From an uncultured Eubacterium sp. (GTDB lineage Bacteria; Bacillota; Clostridia; Lachnospirales; Lachnospiraceae): a DNA stretch of 45,319 nt. Position 1 is the stretch's first letter; each line of letters starts with the position of its first letter. Position numbers and translations under genes: made by a program. The stretch is from the NCBI GenBank assembly GCA_945920185.1, contig CAMEJP010000001.1, positions 1 through 45,319 of the forward strand. The letters are read 5' to 3'. Positions 34,193 to 44,365 of the stretch are shown piece by piece. The notes below the pieces were generated by a model. The model did not search any database and was not told the DNA's origin. It saw nothing but the letters and a program-made list of their open reading frames with translations.

Positions 34193-36169
34193 CTACTCTG
34201 CCTTTGGCTTCTGCCAGGTCATATATTCACATTCCGGATAGCCTTCGCAACCATAATATCTTCTGCCTTTTTTGGTCTTTCTCACGACAAGCTCCCTGCC
34301 ACACTCAGGACACTTTACTCCAATCTTTTCAAGATAAGTTTTTGTGTTCTTGCACTCCGGAAAACCGGGGCATGCCAAAAACTTTCCATGCGGTCCGTAT
34401 TTTATAACCATATTTCGTCCACACAGTTCACATATCTCGTCTGTAACTTCGTCGGCAATTTTAACTGTCTCAAGTTCCTTCTGAGCCTCATTTACCGCTT
34501 CATCAAGGTCAGGATAGAAATTCCTTACAATTGTTTTCCACGGTATAAGACCTTCTTCTACTTTATCAAGAAGTGCTTCCATATTTGCCGTAAAATTCAC
34601 ATCCACAATACTTGGGAATGCTTTTACCATAATATCGTTTACAGCCTCACCAAGCTCCGTAACATACAGCGACTTGTTTTCTTTTATAATATAGCGTCTT
34701 GCAAGGATTGTAGTTATCGTAGGTGCATACGTACTCGGACGTCCTATTCCAAGTTCCTCCAACGCTTTTACAAGTGATGCTTCCGTAAAATGTGCAGGTG
34801 GCTGGGTAAAATGCTGTGCGTGTTCAAACTCATTAAGCGACAGAACTGCTCCTTCGGTCAGTGAATTGAGTACTGCATTATTTTCCTCTTTTTCTTCATC
34901 ACTTTCTACATAAACTGACATAAAACCTTCAAATGACAGTTTAGACGAATTGGCTGTAAATATATACTTACCGCCAGATATTTTTACCTGCGTCGTTTCA
35001 TATACGGCTGACGCCATCTGAGAAGCCACAAATCTTTTCCATATAAGCTGATAAAGTCTGAACTCATCTCTGCTCAGGGAATCTTTTACCATACTTGGCG
35101 TAAGTGTAATATCAGTAGGTCTGATAGCTTCATGAGCGTCCTGTATCTTCTGGGTAGTCTCTTTCTTCTTTGCTCCTGCGGTTGCATACTTCTCTCCATA
35201 ATTTTCAACTATATAGCTGTGTGCGGCCGCCACTGCCTCGTCAGCTACTCTTGTGGAATCGGTACGGAGGTATGTGATAATACCTATCTGTCCCACTCCC
35301 TTTATATCCACGCCTTCATATAACTGCTGCGCCGTACGCATAGTCTTCTGAGTGGTAAAATTGAGTACCTTTGAAGCCTCCTGCTGAAGCGTACTTGTTG
35401 TAAACGGAAGCGGAGCCTTTCTGACACGCTCTCCTTTTTTTATATCACTTATAACAAACTCAGCCTTATTAAGCTTCTTTAAAATATCATTCAGTTCTTT
35501 CTCTCCTGTTATATTAATCTTTCCGTTATCATCACCATAAAATTTGGCAACAACAGGTTTTTTTATGCCCTTTGCAGTGAAGGAAGCATCAAGAGTCCAG
35601 TATTCCTCCGGTACAAATGCATTTATCTCATTCTCGCGGTCACATATGATTCTTAAAGCAACAGACTGAACTCGTCCTGCTGAAAGTCCTCTCTTTACCT
35701 TTTCCCATAAAAGCGGGCTTATCTTATAACCCACCATTCTGTCAAGTATTCTTCTTGACTGCTGTGCATCTACAAGATTCATATCTATCTTTCTTGGCTT
35801 TTTCAGGGACTCCTTTACTGCATTTTTGGTAATCTCGTTAAAGCTGATTCTGTTGATATCCTTGTCCTCAAGTTTAAGTGCTTTTGACAGATGCCAGCTT
35901 ATAGCCTCTCCTTCGCGGTCGGGGTCGGTTGCAAGATACACTTTATCTGCCTTCTTTGCCTCTTTTCTGAGATTGGCAAGCACATCGCCCTTTCCCCTTA
36001 TGGTTATATAATGTGGTTCAAAATCATCCTCCGGTCCTATACCCATGGTACTCTTAGGCAAATCTCTGACATGTCCGTTAGAAGCTGCCACTTCATAATT
36101 AGAACCTAAAAATTTCTTGATAGTCTTAACCTTTGCAGGTGACTCCACGATTACCAAATATTTGCTCAT
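34193..36169 (-). CDS. topA: DNA topoisomerase I
   Basis: TopA relaxes negative supercoils by single-strand passage. The 658-residue protein has the Toprim domain (YLVIVESPAKVKTIKKFLG, ATDPDREGEAISWHL), the catalytic tyrosine region GIITYLRTDSTRVADEA, DAHEAIRPT, and ELGIGRPSTYAPTI, then two C-terminal zinc ribbons (CELCGRNMVIKYGPHGKFLACPGFPEC split over about 580-610, and CPECG...CEGYPEC at the end). It has two zinc ribbons, fewer than E. coli TopA. It lies between dprA (24 bp) and codY. Confidence 0.98.
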   Translation of the reverse strand: MSKYLVIVESPAKVKTIKKFLGSNYEVAASNGHVRDLPKSTMGIGPEDDFEPHYITIRGKGDVLANLRKEAKKADKVYLATDPDREGEAISWHLSKALKLEDKDINRISFNEITKNAVKESLKKPRKIDMNLVDAQQSRRILDRMVGYKISPLLWEKVKRGLSAGRVQSVALRIICDRENEINAFVPEEYWTLDASFTAKGIKKPVVAKFYGDDNGKINITGEKELNDILKKLNKAEFVISDIKKGERVRKAPLPFTTSTLQQEASKVLNFTTQKTMRTAQQLYEGVDIKGVGQIGIITYLRTDSTRVADEAVAAAHSYIVENYGEKYATAGAKKKETTQKIQDAHEAIRPTDITLTPSMVKDSLSRDEFRLYQLIWKRFVASQMASAVYETTQVKISGGKYIFTANSSKLSFEGFMSVYVESDEEKEENNAVLNSLTEGAVLSLNEFEHAQHFTQPPAHFTEASLVKALEELGIGRPSTYAPTITTILARRYIIKENKSLYVTELGEAVNDIMVKAFPSIVDVNFTANMEALLDKVEEGLIPWKTIVRNFYPDLDEAVNEAQKELETVKIADEVTDEICELCGRNMVIKYGPHGKFLACPGFPECKNTKTYLEKIGVKCPECGRELVVRKTKKGRRYYGCEGYPECEYMTWQKPKAE

Positions 36170-36193
36170 ATCGTTCTCCTGTTCAAAATATCT

Positions 36194-37282
36194 TTATTCT
36201 ATGACTTTAACGTAATAATTTTTCATTGTTTCTTTCACTATTCCTAAGAGTTCAAGTCTCAAAAGTATATTCATAACGCAAGCTGTATCCATATCAAGCT
36301 GAGTCACAATTTCCGACAGACTCTTAGGTAACAAATCGAGAACACTATACACTATTTTTTCTTCACTTGCAAGCATTATCTTATTTTTTACGTTTTTTTT
36401 CACATTTATATGATGAATATTTTGAAAATATTCGACCACATCGGAGACATCGGTTAATATATTTGCACCCGATTTTATAAGATTATTGCATCCCTTTGAC
36501 AAGTTGTCCGTAACTCTTCCAGGAAGGACAAAAACTTCTCTTCCCTGTTCCAATGCCTGGTCTACCGTTATCAGGGAGCCGCTTTTTTCCTTTGCCTCCG
36601 CCAGTATTACGACATCCGACAAGCCACTTATAATTCTATTTCGCATGGGAAACTGCCATGCCAAAGGCTTACTATCCGGTAAGTATTCAGATATTATACC
36701 ACCTCCGCTTTCTAATATTTTGGTATATGTTTCAATATTTTCTCTCGGATAGCACACATCAACGCCACATCCAAGAACCGCATATGTTTTTCCGCCAAAA
36801 GCCAGCGCACCTTTATGAGCACTGTTGTCAATTCCTCTTGCCATACCACTTATCACATCTATTCCACATCCTGAAAGTTCTTTTGAGAGCTTATATGACA
36901 TCTGCAATCCGTATTCTGTGGCATCCCTTGCACCTACTATGGCTACGCCGGGATTTTCAGACGGTATGTTTCCCTTTATAAATAATCCATATGGCTTATC
37001 GGGAATGTTGTGAAGCTTTGGGGGATATCCTGGAGAATGATGATGAATGAACTGAATTCCTGACAGATACATTTTTTCTATAAAAGCATTTACATTATTT
37101 TTCTGATTGTAAAGATGATTGGCATTTTCTGCCGACATAAAGCCTCTTTCAACGGCTTCTTTTTCACTTATATGAAGTATTTGACCTATATCCGCAAGCC
37201 GTTCCTCAAGTGACAGTACCACACTATTCCTCAAATTTCCAAGTTTGAACCATAGATATATAAAATCGTATTCTTCCATCAT
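36194..37282 (-). CDS. dprA: DNA-processing protein DprA
   Basis: DprA protects incoming single-stranded DNA and loads RecA during transformation. The 362-residue protein has the Rossmann-like core: AIVGARDATEYGLQMSYKLS, GIDVISGMARGIDNSAHKGAL, TYAVLGCGVDVCYPRENIE, GGIISEYLPDSKP, FPMRNRIISGLSDVVILAEAKEKSGSLITVDQALEQGREVFVLPG, and a C-terminal winged-helix-like tail. It overlaps comM by 4 bp (ATGA), so the two are probably translated together. Many non-transforming species keep dprA, so it does not prove competence. Confidence 0.97.
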   Translation of the reverse strand: MMEEYDFIYLWFKLGNLRNSVVLSLEERLADIGQILHISEKEAVERGFMSAENANHLYNQKNNVNAFIEKMYLSGIQFIHHHSPGYPPKLHNIPDKPYGLFIKGNIPSENPGVAIVGARDATEYGLQMSYKLSKELSGCGIDVISGMARGIDNSAHKGALAFGGKTYAVLGCGVDVCYPRENIETYTKILESGGGIISEYLPDSKPLAWQFPMRNRIISGLSDVVILAEAKEKSGSLITVDQALEQGREVFVLPGRVTDNLSKGCNNLIKSGANILTDVSDVVEYFQNIHHINVKKNVKNKIMLASEEKIVYSVLDLLPKSLSEIVTQLDMDTACVMNILLRLELLGIVKETMKNYYVKVIE

Positions 37283-38784
37283 ACCGCCTCACTTATTCTG
37301 TATCCTACGGCCTCGGCAATATGTTCCTCGCTTATAACGTCACAATCTTCAATATCTGCTATGCTTCTTGCAACCTTTATAATCTTGTTATATGCCCTGA
37401 CACTTAATGACATTTTTTCAAAAACGGTATCCAAAAGTTCCTTGGCAGTCGGACTCATGTGACAGTATTTTGATATAAGCGTGTTGTTGAGTTCTGAATT
37501 GCTGTATATATCCTCATCCTTATATCTGTGACTCTGCCGCTTTGCTGCATTTGATACCATATCCCTCATATCCTCCAAAGAATATGTCTTTCTCTTTTCC
37601 CGTAACATATCTATGGGTATATTGGGAACTTCCACGGATATGTCTATTCTGTCAAGCAGAGGCTTATCAAGCCTTCCGTAATATCTGCTGATATCCTTAC
37701 GGCTGCATGTGCATCTGCTTCTGTCCGGATAATATCCGCAGGCACAGGGATTCATGGCAGCAGCAAGCATAAAATTCGCCGGAAATGTATGCGTGGAATT
37801 AAGGCGGTTTACGGATACTTTCCTCTCCTCCAACGGGATTCTCAAGGCAGTAAGTATCTGATTGTCAAAAAGCGGTATTTCATCCATAAAAAGTATTCCA
37901 AAGCTGGCTAAACTTACCTCACCCGGAACAGGATATTTTCCTCCTCCAAGAAACGATACAGGCGTAATCTTGCTGTGAGGTGTGCGAAACGGTCTTGTGC
38001 GTACAAGTCCTTCTTTTTCATCAATAAGCCCACGCACACTGTATACTTTTGACAGTTCTATGCTTTCCTCGAGTGTAAGCGGAGGCATAATGGCAGGTAT
38101 AACTTTAGCCAGCATACTCTTTCCGACTCCCGGTGGTCCTATGTAAAGAATATTATGCCTTCCCGCAGCAGCTATAACACTGGCTCTTTTAGCCGGTTCC
38201 TGCCCTATAATCTCATCCTCCGAATGTATATATTCCTTTGCTTTATATTGTCTGTGGGGATAATGTATGCTGCATCTGCCTGTCAGATACTCAACAGCTT
38301 CCTTAAGGCTCTTTACGGGGATCAACTCTATTCCCTCTATATAGCTTGCCTCTACTGCGTTATCCCTGGGAATAATCACTCTTTTAATATCTGCCTGCCT
38401 TGCCATACACACAATAGGTAATATGCCCTCTACCCTGTTGACCGCTCCGTCAAGGCTAAGTTCCCCTACTATAAGTGTATCTCTTACCATATCATGATTG
38501 ACAAATCCCATAGTTCCAAGAACACCTATCGCTATCGGAAGGTCAAGAAGTGTTCCTGCCTTGCGTACATTTGCCGGCGATATATTAACGGTTATCCTGC
38601 CCGGCATTATAATGTATCCCGTATTCTTCGCGGCTATCTTAACCCGCTCACGCGCTTCCTTTACCTCTGTTGCAAGACTTCCTGTCATATCAAATACCGG
38701 AAGCCCCTGAGAAGTATCTATCTCAACATTTACCATAACAGCCTCTATACCTGATATGACTGCACTGATTACCTTATAAAACAT
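37279..38784 (-). CDS. comM: YifB/ComM-family AAA+ ATPase
   Basis: ComM is a helicase that promotes branch migration during natural transformation. The 501-residue protein has the N-terminal Lon-like fold (VISGIEAVMVNVEIDTSQGLP), the Mg-chelatase-like AAA core with Walker A IGPPGVGKSMLAKVIPAI, Walker B ILFMDEIPLF, the zinc-like cysteine set AAMNPCACGYYPDRSRCTCS, and the C-terminal SVRAYNKIIKVARSIADIE. It heads the comM-dprA-topA cluster and diverges from the nitroreductase gene. Confidence 0.96.
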   Translation of the reverse strand: MFYKVISAVISGIEAVMVNVEIDTSQGLPVFDMTGSLATEVKEARERVKIAAKNTGYIIMPGRITVNISPANVRKAGTLLDLPIAIGVLGTMGFVNHDMVRDTLIVGELSLDGAVNRVEGILPIVCMARQADIKRVIIPRDNAVEASYIEGIELIPVKSLKEAVEYLTGRCSIHYPHRQYKAKEYIHSEDEIIGQEPAKRASVIAAAGRHNILYIGPPGVGKSMLAKVIPAIMPPLTLEESIELSKVYSVRGLIDEKEGLVRTRPFRTPHSKITPVSFLGGGKYPVPGEVSLASFGILFMDEIPLFDNQILTALRIPLEERKVSVNRLNSTHTFPANFMLAAAMNPCACGYYPDRSRCTCSRKDISRYYGRLDKPLLDRIDISVEVPNIPIDMLREKRKTYSLEDMRDMVSNAAKRQSHRYKDEDIYSNSELNNTLISKYCHMSPTAKELLDTVFEKMSLSVRAYNKIIKVARSIADIEDCDVISEEHIAEAVGYRISEAV

Positions 38785-38861
38785 AGTACCTCCTATTTAC
38801 ATAATTTCACTTTTCTATACACTAACATATTATTCGTATTATGTCAATAAAATTTTATCTG

Positions 38862-38890
38862 TTTAAACCAATTCAGATATATGATATACT
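38862..38890 (+). promoter_or_regulatory. Promoter of the nitroreductase gene
   Basis: TTTAAA (38862-38867), 17 bp, TATACT (38885-38890). AAGGA precedes the ATG about 45 bp later. Confidence 0.5.
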
Positions 38891-38932
38891 ATATTTACTA
38901 ATCGCTATTGCAAGACAGAAAGGATTGATAAA

Positions 38933-39511
38933 ATGTTTGATGAACTGAAAAATTTAGTTATGACAAACAGGTCTTATCGAAGATTTGACAATACCGTTAA
39001 AATTTCCGATGACACTGTTAAAGCTCTTATTGAGCTTGCGAGAAATACGCCAAGTGCCGCTAACAAACAGCCCTTAAGATACGCCTACTCTGTTGAAAGT
39101 GAATTAAATGAGAAAATCTATACCACGCTCAAATGGGCCGGATATCTTTCCGATTGGGACGGACCCGAAAATAATGAACGCCCGACAGCATACATTATAC
39201 TGCTCACTCCAAATGACATTACCACTGCTTCAATGCATGACGAGGGCATCGTATGCCAGACTATCCTGCTTGGGGCAAGAGCTTTAGGTCTTGGCGGATG
39301 TATTCTTGGAAATGTTGACAGGGCTTCCCTAAAAAATATTATGAATATTCCTGATGAATACAGTATAAAGCTTGTCATAGCTCTTGGAAAGCCGGTTGAA
39401 AATATTGTTTTAAAAGACATTTCTTCAGGTGATGATATAAAATATTACAGGGATGAAAATAAAACTCACTATGTTCCTAAGATAAAACTTGATGATATTA
39501 TATTAAAGTAA
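38933..39511 (+). CDS. Nitroreductase family flavoprotein
   Basis: The 192-residue protein belongs to the FMN-dependent nitroreductase family: MTNRSYRRFDNTVKIS with the FMN-contacting Arg-Ser-Arg-Arg-like RSYRRF, ARNTPSAANKQPLRYA, DEGIVCQTILLGARALGLGGCILGNVDR, and VIALGKPVENIVL. Members reduce quinones, nitroaromatics or flavins with NAD(P)H; the natural substrate is unknown. It is a single-gene unit with its own promoter and terminator. Confidence 0.93.
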   Translation: MFDELKNLVMTNRSYRRFDNTVKISDDTVKALIELARNTPSAANKQPLRYAYSVESELNEKIYTTLKWAGYLSDWDGPENNERPTAYIILLTPNDITTASMHDEGIVCQTILLGARALGLGGCILGNVDRASLKNIMNIPDEYSIKLVIALGKPVENIVLKDISSGDDIKYYRDENKTHYVPKIKLDDIILK

Positions 39512-39523
39512 GATGGTAATATT

Positions 39524-39562
39524 AAAACAGCACTGCGATTTGATTCACAGTGCTGTTTTTTA
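39524..39562. terminator. Bidirectional terminator between nitroreductase and DUF5057 genes
   Basis: AAAACAGCACTG (39524-39535) pairs with CAGTGCTGTTTT (39548-39559) around a 12-nt loop, followed by T residues in the plus direction and UUUU in the minus RNA. It separates two convergent genes. Confidence 0.85.
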
Positions 39563-39598
39563 CTTTTAATATTTTATCATTGTACTAATCCGAAACCT

Positions 39599-42500
39599 TT
39601 AATCCAGTTCATATAATTCGATTGCCTTTACCTTGACAGTTGTTGCGCCGGTAGCACCCTTTGCGTCAGTAGCCTGTATCGTAATGTAAATACAAGACTC
39701 ACCATAAGAATTCTTATTACCTGCAATAAGGTCTGCAAGGCTGGTATCTATAGCCACGGCTGTTTTTGTAGCAGATACATTTGAACCTTCTCTTACAAAG
39801 GTAGTACACGTACCGTCTGACGGCGGTATCTGAACTGAGTTGTAGTTTACATCAAACTTATCATTTCTGATGGCACCTACATACTCATCAAGCACTATAT
39901 CATCCGTTCCGCATACTCCATCGCCGTTCTTATCCCAGAATACCTTTGTATTTCTTATAGGAGTTCCTGAAATAAGGTCGATGTCCTGAACAACAAAGTT
40001 GATATTGCATGATGTATCATCCTCTGCCACATAGTATACCCAGTTGCAGTCACTTGTCTTACTCTTTGACGCATTCGTAACCGTTACCGTAGGTGCATGA
40101 TTACCAATTCTGATAGCAGAAATAATGGTATTTATGAAAAGTCGCATCTCATCTTCGGTAATATTTTTAAAATCTCTATGACCGGCACCGGTATATGTGA
40201 TATTATCCTTTGTGTACACATAGTAGTTATTGTAAGCATCGTTCTTAGTATAGTTATAAATATCAGCCGTATTAACCAACGGTTTACTTGTGTCTTTTGT
40301 TACATATGTCTTACCTGCAAGAGTATACCATACAGTTACATTTTCATCCTCAAGATTTAACTGAAAAAACTGCATATGTGTATCATTAACAGATATGTTC
40401 TCGCCTAAATGGAATGGATACTCCGTAATAGCTCCTCTGTTAAGCTGGATTGTTCTCTTTACAATCATGTTTTCCTTGTAATCATTTGTAAAGCCAGACC
40501 AAGGGAAGGTAACACCCGTACCCTGTGCAAACTTAGTTAATATAGGTGTTGTAAATGATGAAAACTTAAGTTTATCTTTTGAATATACTCCGCTGAAAGT
40601 AAATCCGCTTCCGGAAGGAGTTGCGAGAGAATATCCTTCACTGTCAAAAATTCCTTTTCTGTCATCAACAAACTGACTCATATATCCGAATCTGTCCTGA
40701 CCAGCCAAATCCCTGAATACCTTTGTAAACTCTCTGTTATATGAACCATACGCTGCCTTATAGTTATCCTTGTCATTTTCTACTGAAGATTCATATCTTA
40801 AGTCATAACAAAGCACATCATGTGCAAGCATCATACTATGTCCGGTCTTGACAAAATCATACAGATTGTACACAGAATTACCGTTGTTAGTGAAACCTGT
40901 TTTACCGAAGTTATCACCAAATCCCACAATTACCATATCAAACACATCCGTAAGGTAATCGTAAGCCTGCGGATTATCCCTGTCATAAGGATGTGCCGGC
41001 AATGTAACTTTAAGAAGTGTACTGCCGTCTGTGCTCCTCTTATAATAAGTAGCAGTACCGGAATTATTGTACCAGCTTTCAAATTCGTTAACAGTCATTG
41101 AAACAATCTTAACATTATAATCGCTTGCCTGGCTAAGGTAATTCTGGAATTGCTGCTCTTTTTCCGTTGAAGGTGTCTTATTAAGATTAGCAAGGTCAAA
41201 TTCACTGTTTCCGTTAGGTTTTATCTGCAATACAAAGATTCCCTTTTTAGAAGAAGGCTCACATACGGTATAGCCTATCTGTGATTTTGAATTTCCTTCA
41301 TTGCCTACTTCGACAATTTTTAACTTCCATGGCACTATACCTGAAGCATTATCAGGAAGGTCAAAAGAAATATTGTTGCTCTTGCAGTAACCTGAACTGT
41401 TGGTTGTGTATATATCTGATACAAGTACTTCCTCTGTTTCATCCGTACCTGACATATAGTCGACAAAACGACCGTCGCCATTGATATCAAGATATACATA
41501 AGCTTTGTACTCTTTGTTTGGAGCACCCTTTATATCAAATGTAAAGCTGTATCTGAATATATCTATCTTATTTCCTGTATTGGTGTCAATCTTACTTGAA
41601 TATGGTGTAAGCTTAACATACTCAGGAGTTCTGCCTTCAACATAATACTCAACAGGATAACCGCCCGTAGCAAACTCAAGCTCCGGCGTAACTGCCGACC
41701 TTGCAAACGCATTTACAAGACCTGTTCCTTCATTTGCTTCATTTACGACAGTCTTGCTTCCCGCCATCTTATCCATCAAAGTATACATTACAGAGTTCTT
41801 ATCTATCTTTGTTGTATTCTTTGTATAGATTGACTCTGCAAGCATAAGAACCTTCTTTGAATCCACAAAATCATCGAGATTGTCAGCCATCCAGGTTGTT
41901 ATGTCATTTCCTGCATATGGAGCTTTTCCTTTACCATTCTTATATGATTCAGGGAAGGCGGCCATACCGTAGTTATTTGTATTGTTAAACGGAGTCTCAA
42001 CACCTAACAGACGATATACCATATCTCCTGCAAGGTTACCCTTTCTGTCTCCGATAAAGATAAATTCAAAATCTGAAATATCGCCTTTGTAGCCTGCAAA
42101 AGCTGCCGAATACATTGTAACGACTTCAACATTTTCAATACTCTTCTGGGTAGGAAGATATCCCATAGCCACAAGAAGTTCTCTTACTTCTGCATCATTT
42201 CTCTTATACTGATATACGCTTGACGTATCGGCAAGAACAGCATACTTAAAGTCAATAGAAGGCTCAACTTCAAGGATCTGTATCTTGTGTCTCAGTGCGG
42301 TTGATGAATTAAGGTTCAGAAGATACTTAAGAACTGCAGCATTTGTTATTCTGTCCGCTGTAACTATTTCATCAAGATTATCGATAACCTCCGTAAAGTT
42401 CTTTGAATCTCCGAAAAGCACATACTTAAATCTGTCACCGAGAGATATGTCTTCGCCCTTAAAGAGGAATACATTATCTACAAGGTTATCCATACGTGCA

Positions 42501-43744
42501 CCATCGCCAACTATATATGACTTATATATTACATTGCCGTATCTGTCAAGAAGCGGATTACCGTTCTCGTCAACCTCATACTCTTCACTTCTGTTTGAAT
42601 AGGTATAACCGTTAGTGTTGAGATAATAATTTTCAAAGCTTGATAAGTCCCATGTTACCGTAGATGTTCTTTTATTACCCGGATTCCACATATCATCATA
42701 AGTGTATGTGTAGTTTAAAGCACCCGTAGTATGGTCAATGGCGTCATATAGCGGCTTAAGGGTCGTATATGGCATAACTCTGAGCAGAAGATACAATCTC
42801 TTCAGATTGGTACTTGATGTGCTATGCAATGATGAGTCAAACATTATAGGCTTTTTAAGCTTTCCTGCGTACTCATACAGTGCTTCTATCGTAGCCCACT
42901 TGAAATCGTTAGTCTGGTATGTGGCATTCTCATTATGAGAGCCGTTGTATTTGTATTGATTTGTAATCTTTTCCAAGTGTCCGTAACTGCCCTTCTCTAC
43001 ACAAAGAAGGTCTACCGTAAGAAGATAATCCTTATCCTCAGCAATCTTAGCATCAAGCTGAGCCGGAGTCATTGTTACAAACTCAATCTGCTCTGTTTCA
43101 ATCTTTTCTTTTACCTTATAGCGGATAAGTTCTCCTGACTCGTCCTTCTTTGCCTTAAAATACTTGTTGTCATAATCCTTAAGGTAATCGCCGTTATCAT
43201 CCGGCTGATATGAAGCATTATATCTGTAAACATCCTTGGTAACATTAGCTCCGGCAGCAGGATCCCAGTAAGTCATTCTTTCTGTCTTGAACTCAACGTA
43301 GTTTCCATGCTCGTCAATAGCATAGTTACCGTTCTCATTAAGCTCGTAACCGTTAAATACATAACCTAAAAAGTCATTTTTGTTCGTCCATGTGGAATCG
43401 GCTTCATTAAAGACTATGTTGGCAAATTTCTCCATATCAGAGTAATTTGTTATCCTCTTTCTGACATTTACATCATCAGAGTATAAAATATCCGCAATAG
43501 GTTCCTGCCCTTTTACAAGATATGCAAACTGTGCCTGACATTCATCCGGTACAATCTCCAATACTCTTAATTTTCCGCCGTCTGCGAGCTTCTCCTCAAG
43601 CTCTGTGTTGGCAGCCTGTGTTTTGTTACCGCTTGAAAACACTATAATCAATACTACTGCAATAAGTGCCAATACAGGTATGCTGAATAAAGCTGTTTTC
43701 TTTAGTGACTTTGAATTAAATGTTTTCTTTAACTTAACTATCAT
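39599..43744 (-). CDS. Giant membrane-anchored surface protein with DUF5057
   Basis: The 1381-residue protein has a basic N-terminus and one transmembrane anchor (about 19-37) with almost all of the chain expected outside. From about 57, KLRVLEIVPDECQAQFAYL matches the start of DUF5057, seen in large surface proteins of Lachnospiraceae. A central segment (MVIVGFGDNFGKTG, HSMMLAHDVLCYD) recalls a glutamine-amidotransferase-like fold. Two EF-hand-like calcium loops are visible: DINGDGRFVDY (753-763) and DKNGDGVCGTDD (1271-1282). The C-terminus from about 1195 (HAPTVTVTNAS onward) looks like an immunoglobulin or cadherin-type domain. It has no prepilin signal, yet it is the last gene after two pseudopilin genes. 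A pilus-associated adhesin or tip protein is possible. Confidence 0.85.
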   Translation of the reverse strand: MIVKLKKTFNSKSLKKTALFSIPVLALIAVVLIIVFSSGNKTQAANTELEEKLADGGKLRVLEIVPDECQAQFAYLVKGQEPIADILYSDDVNVRKRITNYSDMEKFANIVFNEADSTWTNKNDFLGYVFNGYELNENGNYAIDEHGNYVEFKTERMTYWDPAAGANVTKDVYRYNASYQPDDNGDYLKDYDNKYFKAKKDESGELIRYKVKEKIETEQIEFVTMTPAQLDAKIAEDKDYLLTVDLLCVEKGSYGHLEKITNQYKYNGSHNENATYQTNDFKWATIEALYEYAGKLKKPIMFDSSLHSTSSTNLKRLYLLLRVMPYTTLKPLYDAIDHTTGALNYTYTYDDMWNPGNKRTSTVTWDLSSFENYYLNTNGYTYSNRSEEYEVDENGNPLLDRYGNVIYKSYIVGDGARMDNLVDNVFLFKGEDISLGDRFKYVLFGDSKNFTEVIDNLDEIVTADRITNAAVLKYLLNLNSSTALRHKIQILEVEPSIDFKYAVLADTSSVYQYKRNDAEVRELLVAMGYLPTQKSIENVEVVTMYSAAFAGYKGDISDFEFIFIGDRKGNLAGDMVYRLLGVETPFNNTNNYGMAAFPESYKNGKGKAPYAGNDITTWMADNLDDFVDSKKVLMLAESIYTKNTTKIDKNSVMYTLMDKMAGSKTVVNEANEGTGLVNAFARSAVTPELEFATGGYPVEYYVEGRTPEYVKLTPYSSKIDTNTGNKIDIFRYSFTFDIKGAPNKEYKAYVYLDINGDGRFVDYMSGTDETEEVLVSDIYTTNSSGYCKSNNISFDLPDNASGIVPWKLKIVEVGNEGNSKSQIGYTVCEPSSKKGIFVLQIKPNGNSEFDLANLNKTPSTEKEQQFQNYLSQASDYNVKIVSMTVNEFESWYNNSGTATYYKRSTDGSTLLKVTLPAHPYDRDNPQAYDYLTDVFDMVIVGFGDNFGKTGFTNNGNSVYNLYDFVKTGHSMMLAHDVLCYDLRYESSVENDKDNYKAAYGSYNREFTKVFRDLAGQDRFGYMSQFVDDRKGIFDSEGYSLATPSGSGFTFSGVYSKDKLKFSSFTTPILTKFAQGTGVTFPWSGFTNDYKENMIVKRTIQLNRGAITEYPFHLGENISVNDTHMQFFQLNLEDENVTVWYTLAGKTYVTKDTSKPLVNTADIYNYTKNDAYNNYYVYTKDNITYTGAGHRDFKNITEDEMRLFINTIISAIRIGNHAPTVTVTNASKSKTSDCNWVYYVAEDDTSCNINFVVQDIDLISGTPIRNTKVFWDKNGDGVCGTDDIVLDEYVGAIRNDKFDVNYNSVQIPPSDGTCTTFVREGSNVSATKTAVAIDTSLADLIAGNKNSYGESCIYITIQATDAKGATGATTVKVKAIELYELD

Positions 43745-43770
43745 CTTAACTTTCTCCTTTACCTATATTC

Positions 43771-44349
43771 TTACTTGACATTATACGTTGTACCGTCAAC
43801 TACTACCTTCTGCATTTTATCGCGTACAACAAATGCCTGTTCCACTGACACACTTTGACCTCGCATTTCAATCGTGATACTGACGTTGAGCTTAATCGGA
43901 TTATTCAGGGTAAGACCTGACATATCATCTTTATCTTTGCACGATTCATCAAGAGATATCGAATAGCTCTTGATATATGAACCAAAAAGATATGCTTCCT
44001 TATTACTTCCCATTGAAGGTTTTGATGCCATATAAAGTTTCTTTGACGACGCTTCATACGATATAAGTTTTCCCACTTTATCCATAAATGCGCCATCCTT
44101 CACTTCAGAAGTCTTCAATTGTGTTCCGTCCATTTCTATAATCTTTGCTTCCATAATGGCATCACCCAGTTTATTCATAATCATCTGGGCATTATTTTGA
44201 ATCTCTGCTTTTGTATTTTCTTTTGTGTAGCTTTTGTAACATGACACAATTATGGAAGCTAACATTGCCATAACTATACCGCTGATAGCTAATGCCACAA
44301 TAAGTTCGATGAGCGTCAGCCCTTTTTTCTTTTTTAATTTGACTTTCAT
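43771..44349 (-). CDS. Type IV pilin-like protein (PulJ/PilW-type minor pseudopilin)
   Basis: The 192-residue protein has a class III prepilin signal KKKKGLTLIELIVALAISG, cleaved after Gly by a PilD-type peptidase, with the conserved Glu at position +5 and a hydrophobic helix. The rest (SCYKSYTKENTKAEIQNNAQ, MNKLGDAIMEAKII) fits minor pseudopilins of the PulJ/PilW group. AGGAGGG lies before the ATG. It follows the GspH-like gene by 16 bp and precedes the DUF5057 gene by 26 bp. Confidence 0.92.
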   Translation of the reverse strand: MKVKLKKKKGLTLIELIVALAISGIVMAMLASIIVSCYKSYTKENTKAEIQNNAQMIMNKLGDAIMEAKIIEMDGTQLKTSEVKDGAFMDKVGKLISYEASSKKLYMASKPSMGSNKEAYLFGSYIKSYSISLDESCKDKDDMSGLTLNNPIKLNVSITIEMRGQSVSVEQAFVVRDKMQKVVVDGTTYNVK

Positions 44350-44365
44350 AGAACGCTCCCTCCTA

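Noticed and set aside
39599-43744. Frameshift or fusion in the giant DUF5057 gene
   Set aside because: One uninterrupted frame with consistent secreted-protein composition from anchor to C-terminal domain.
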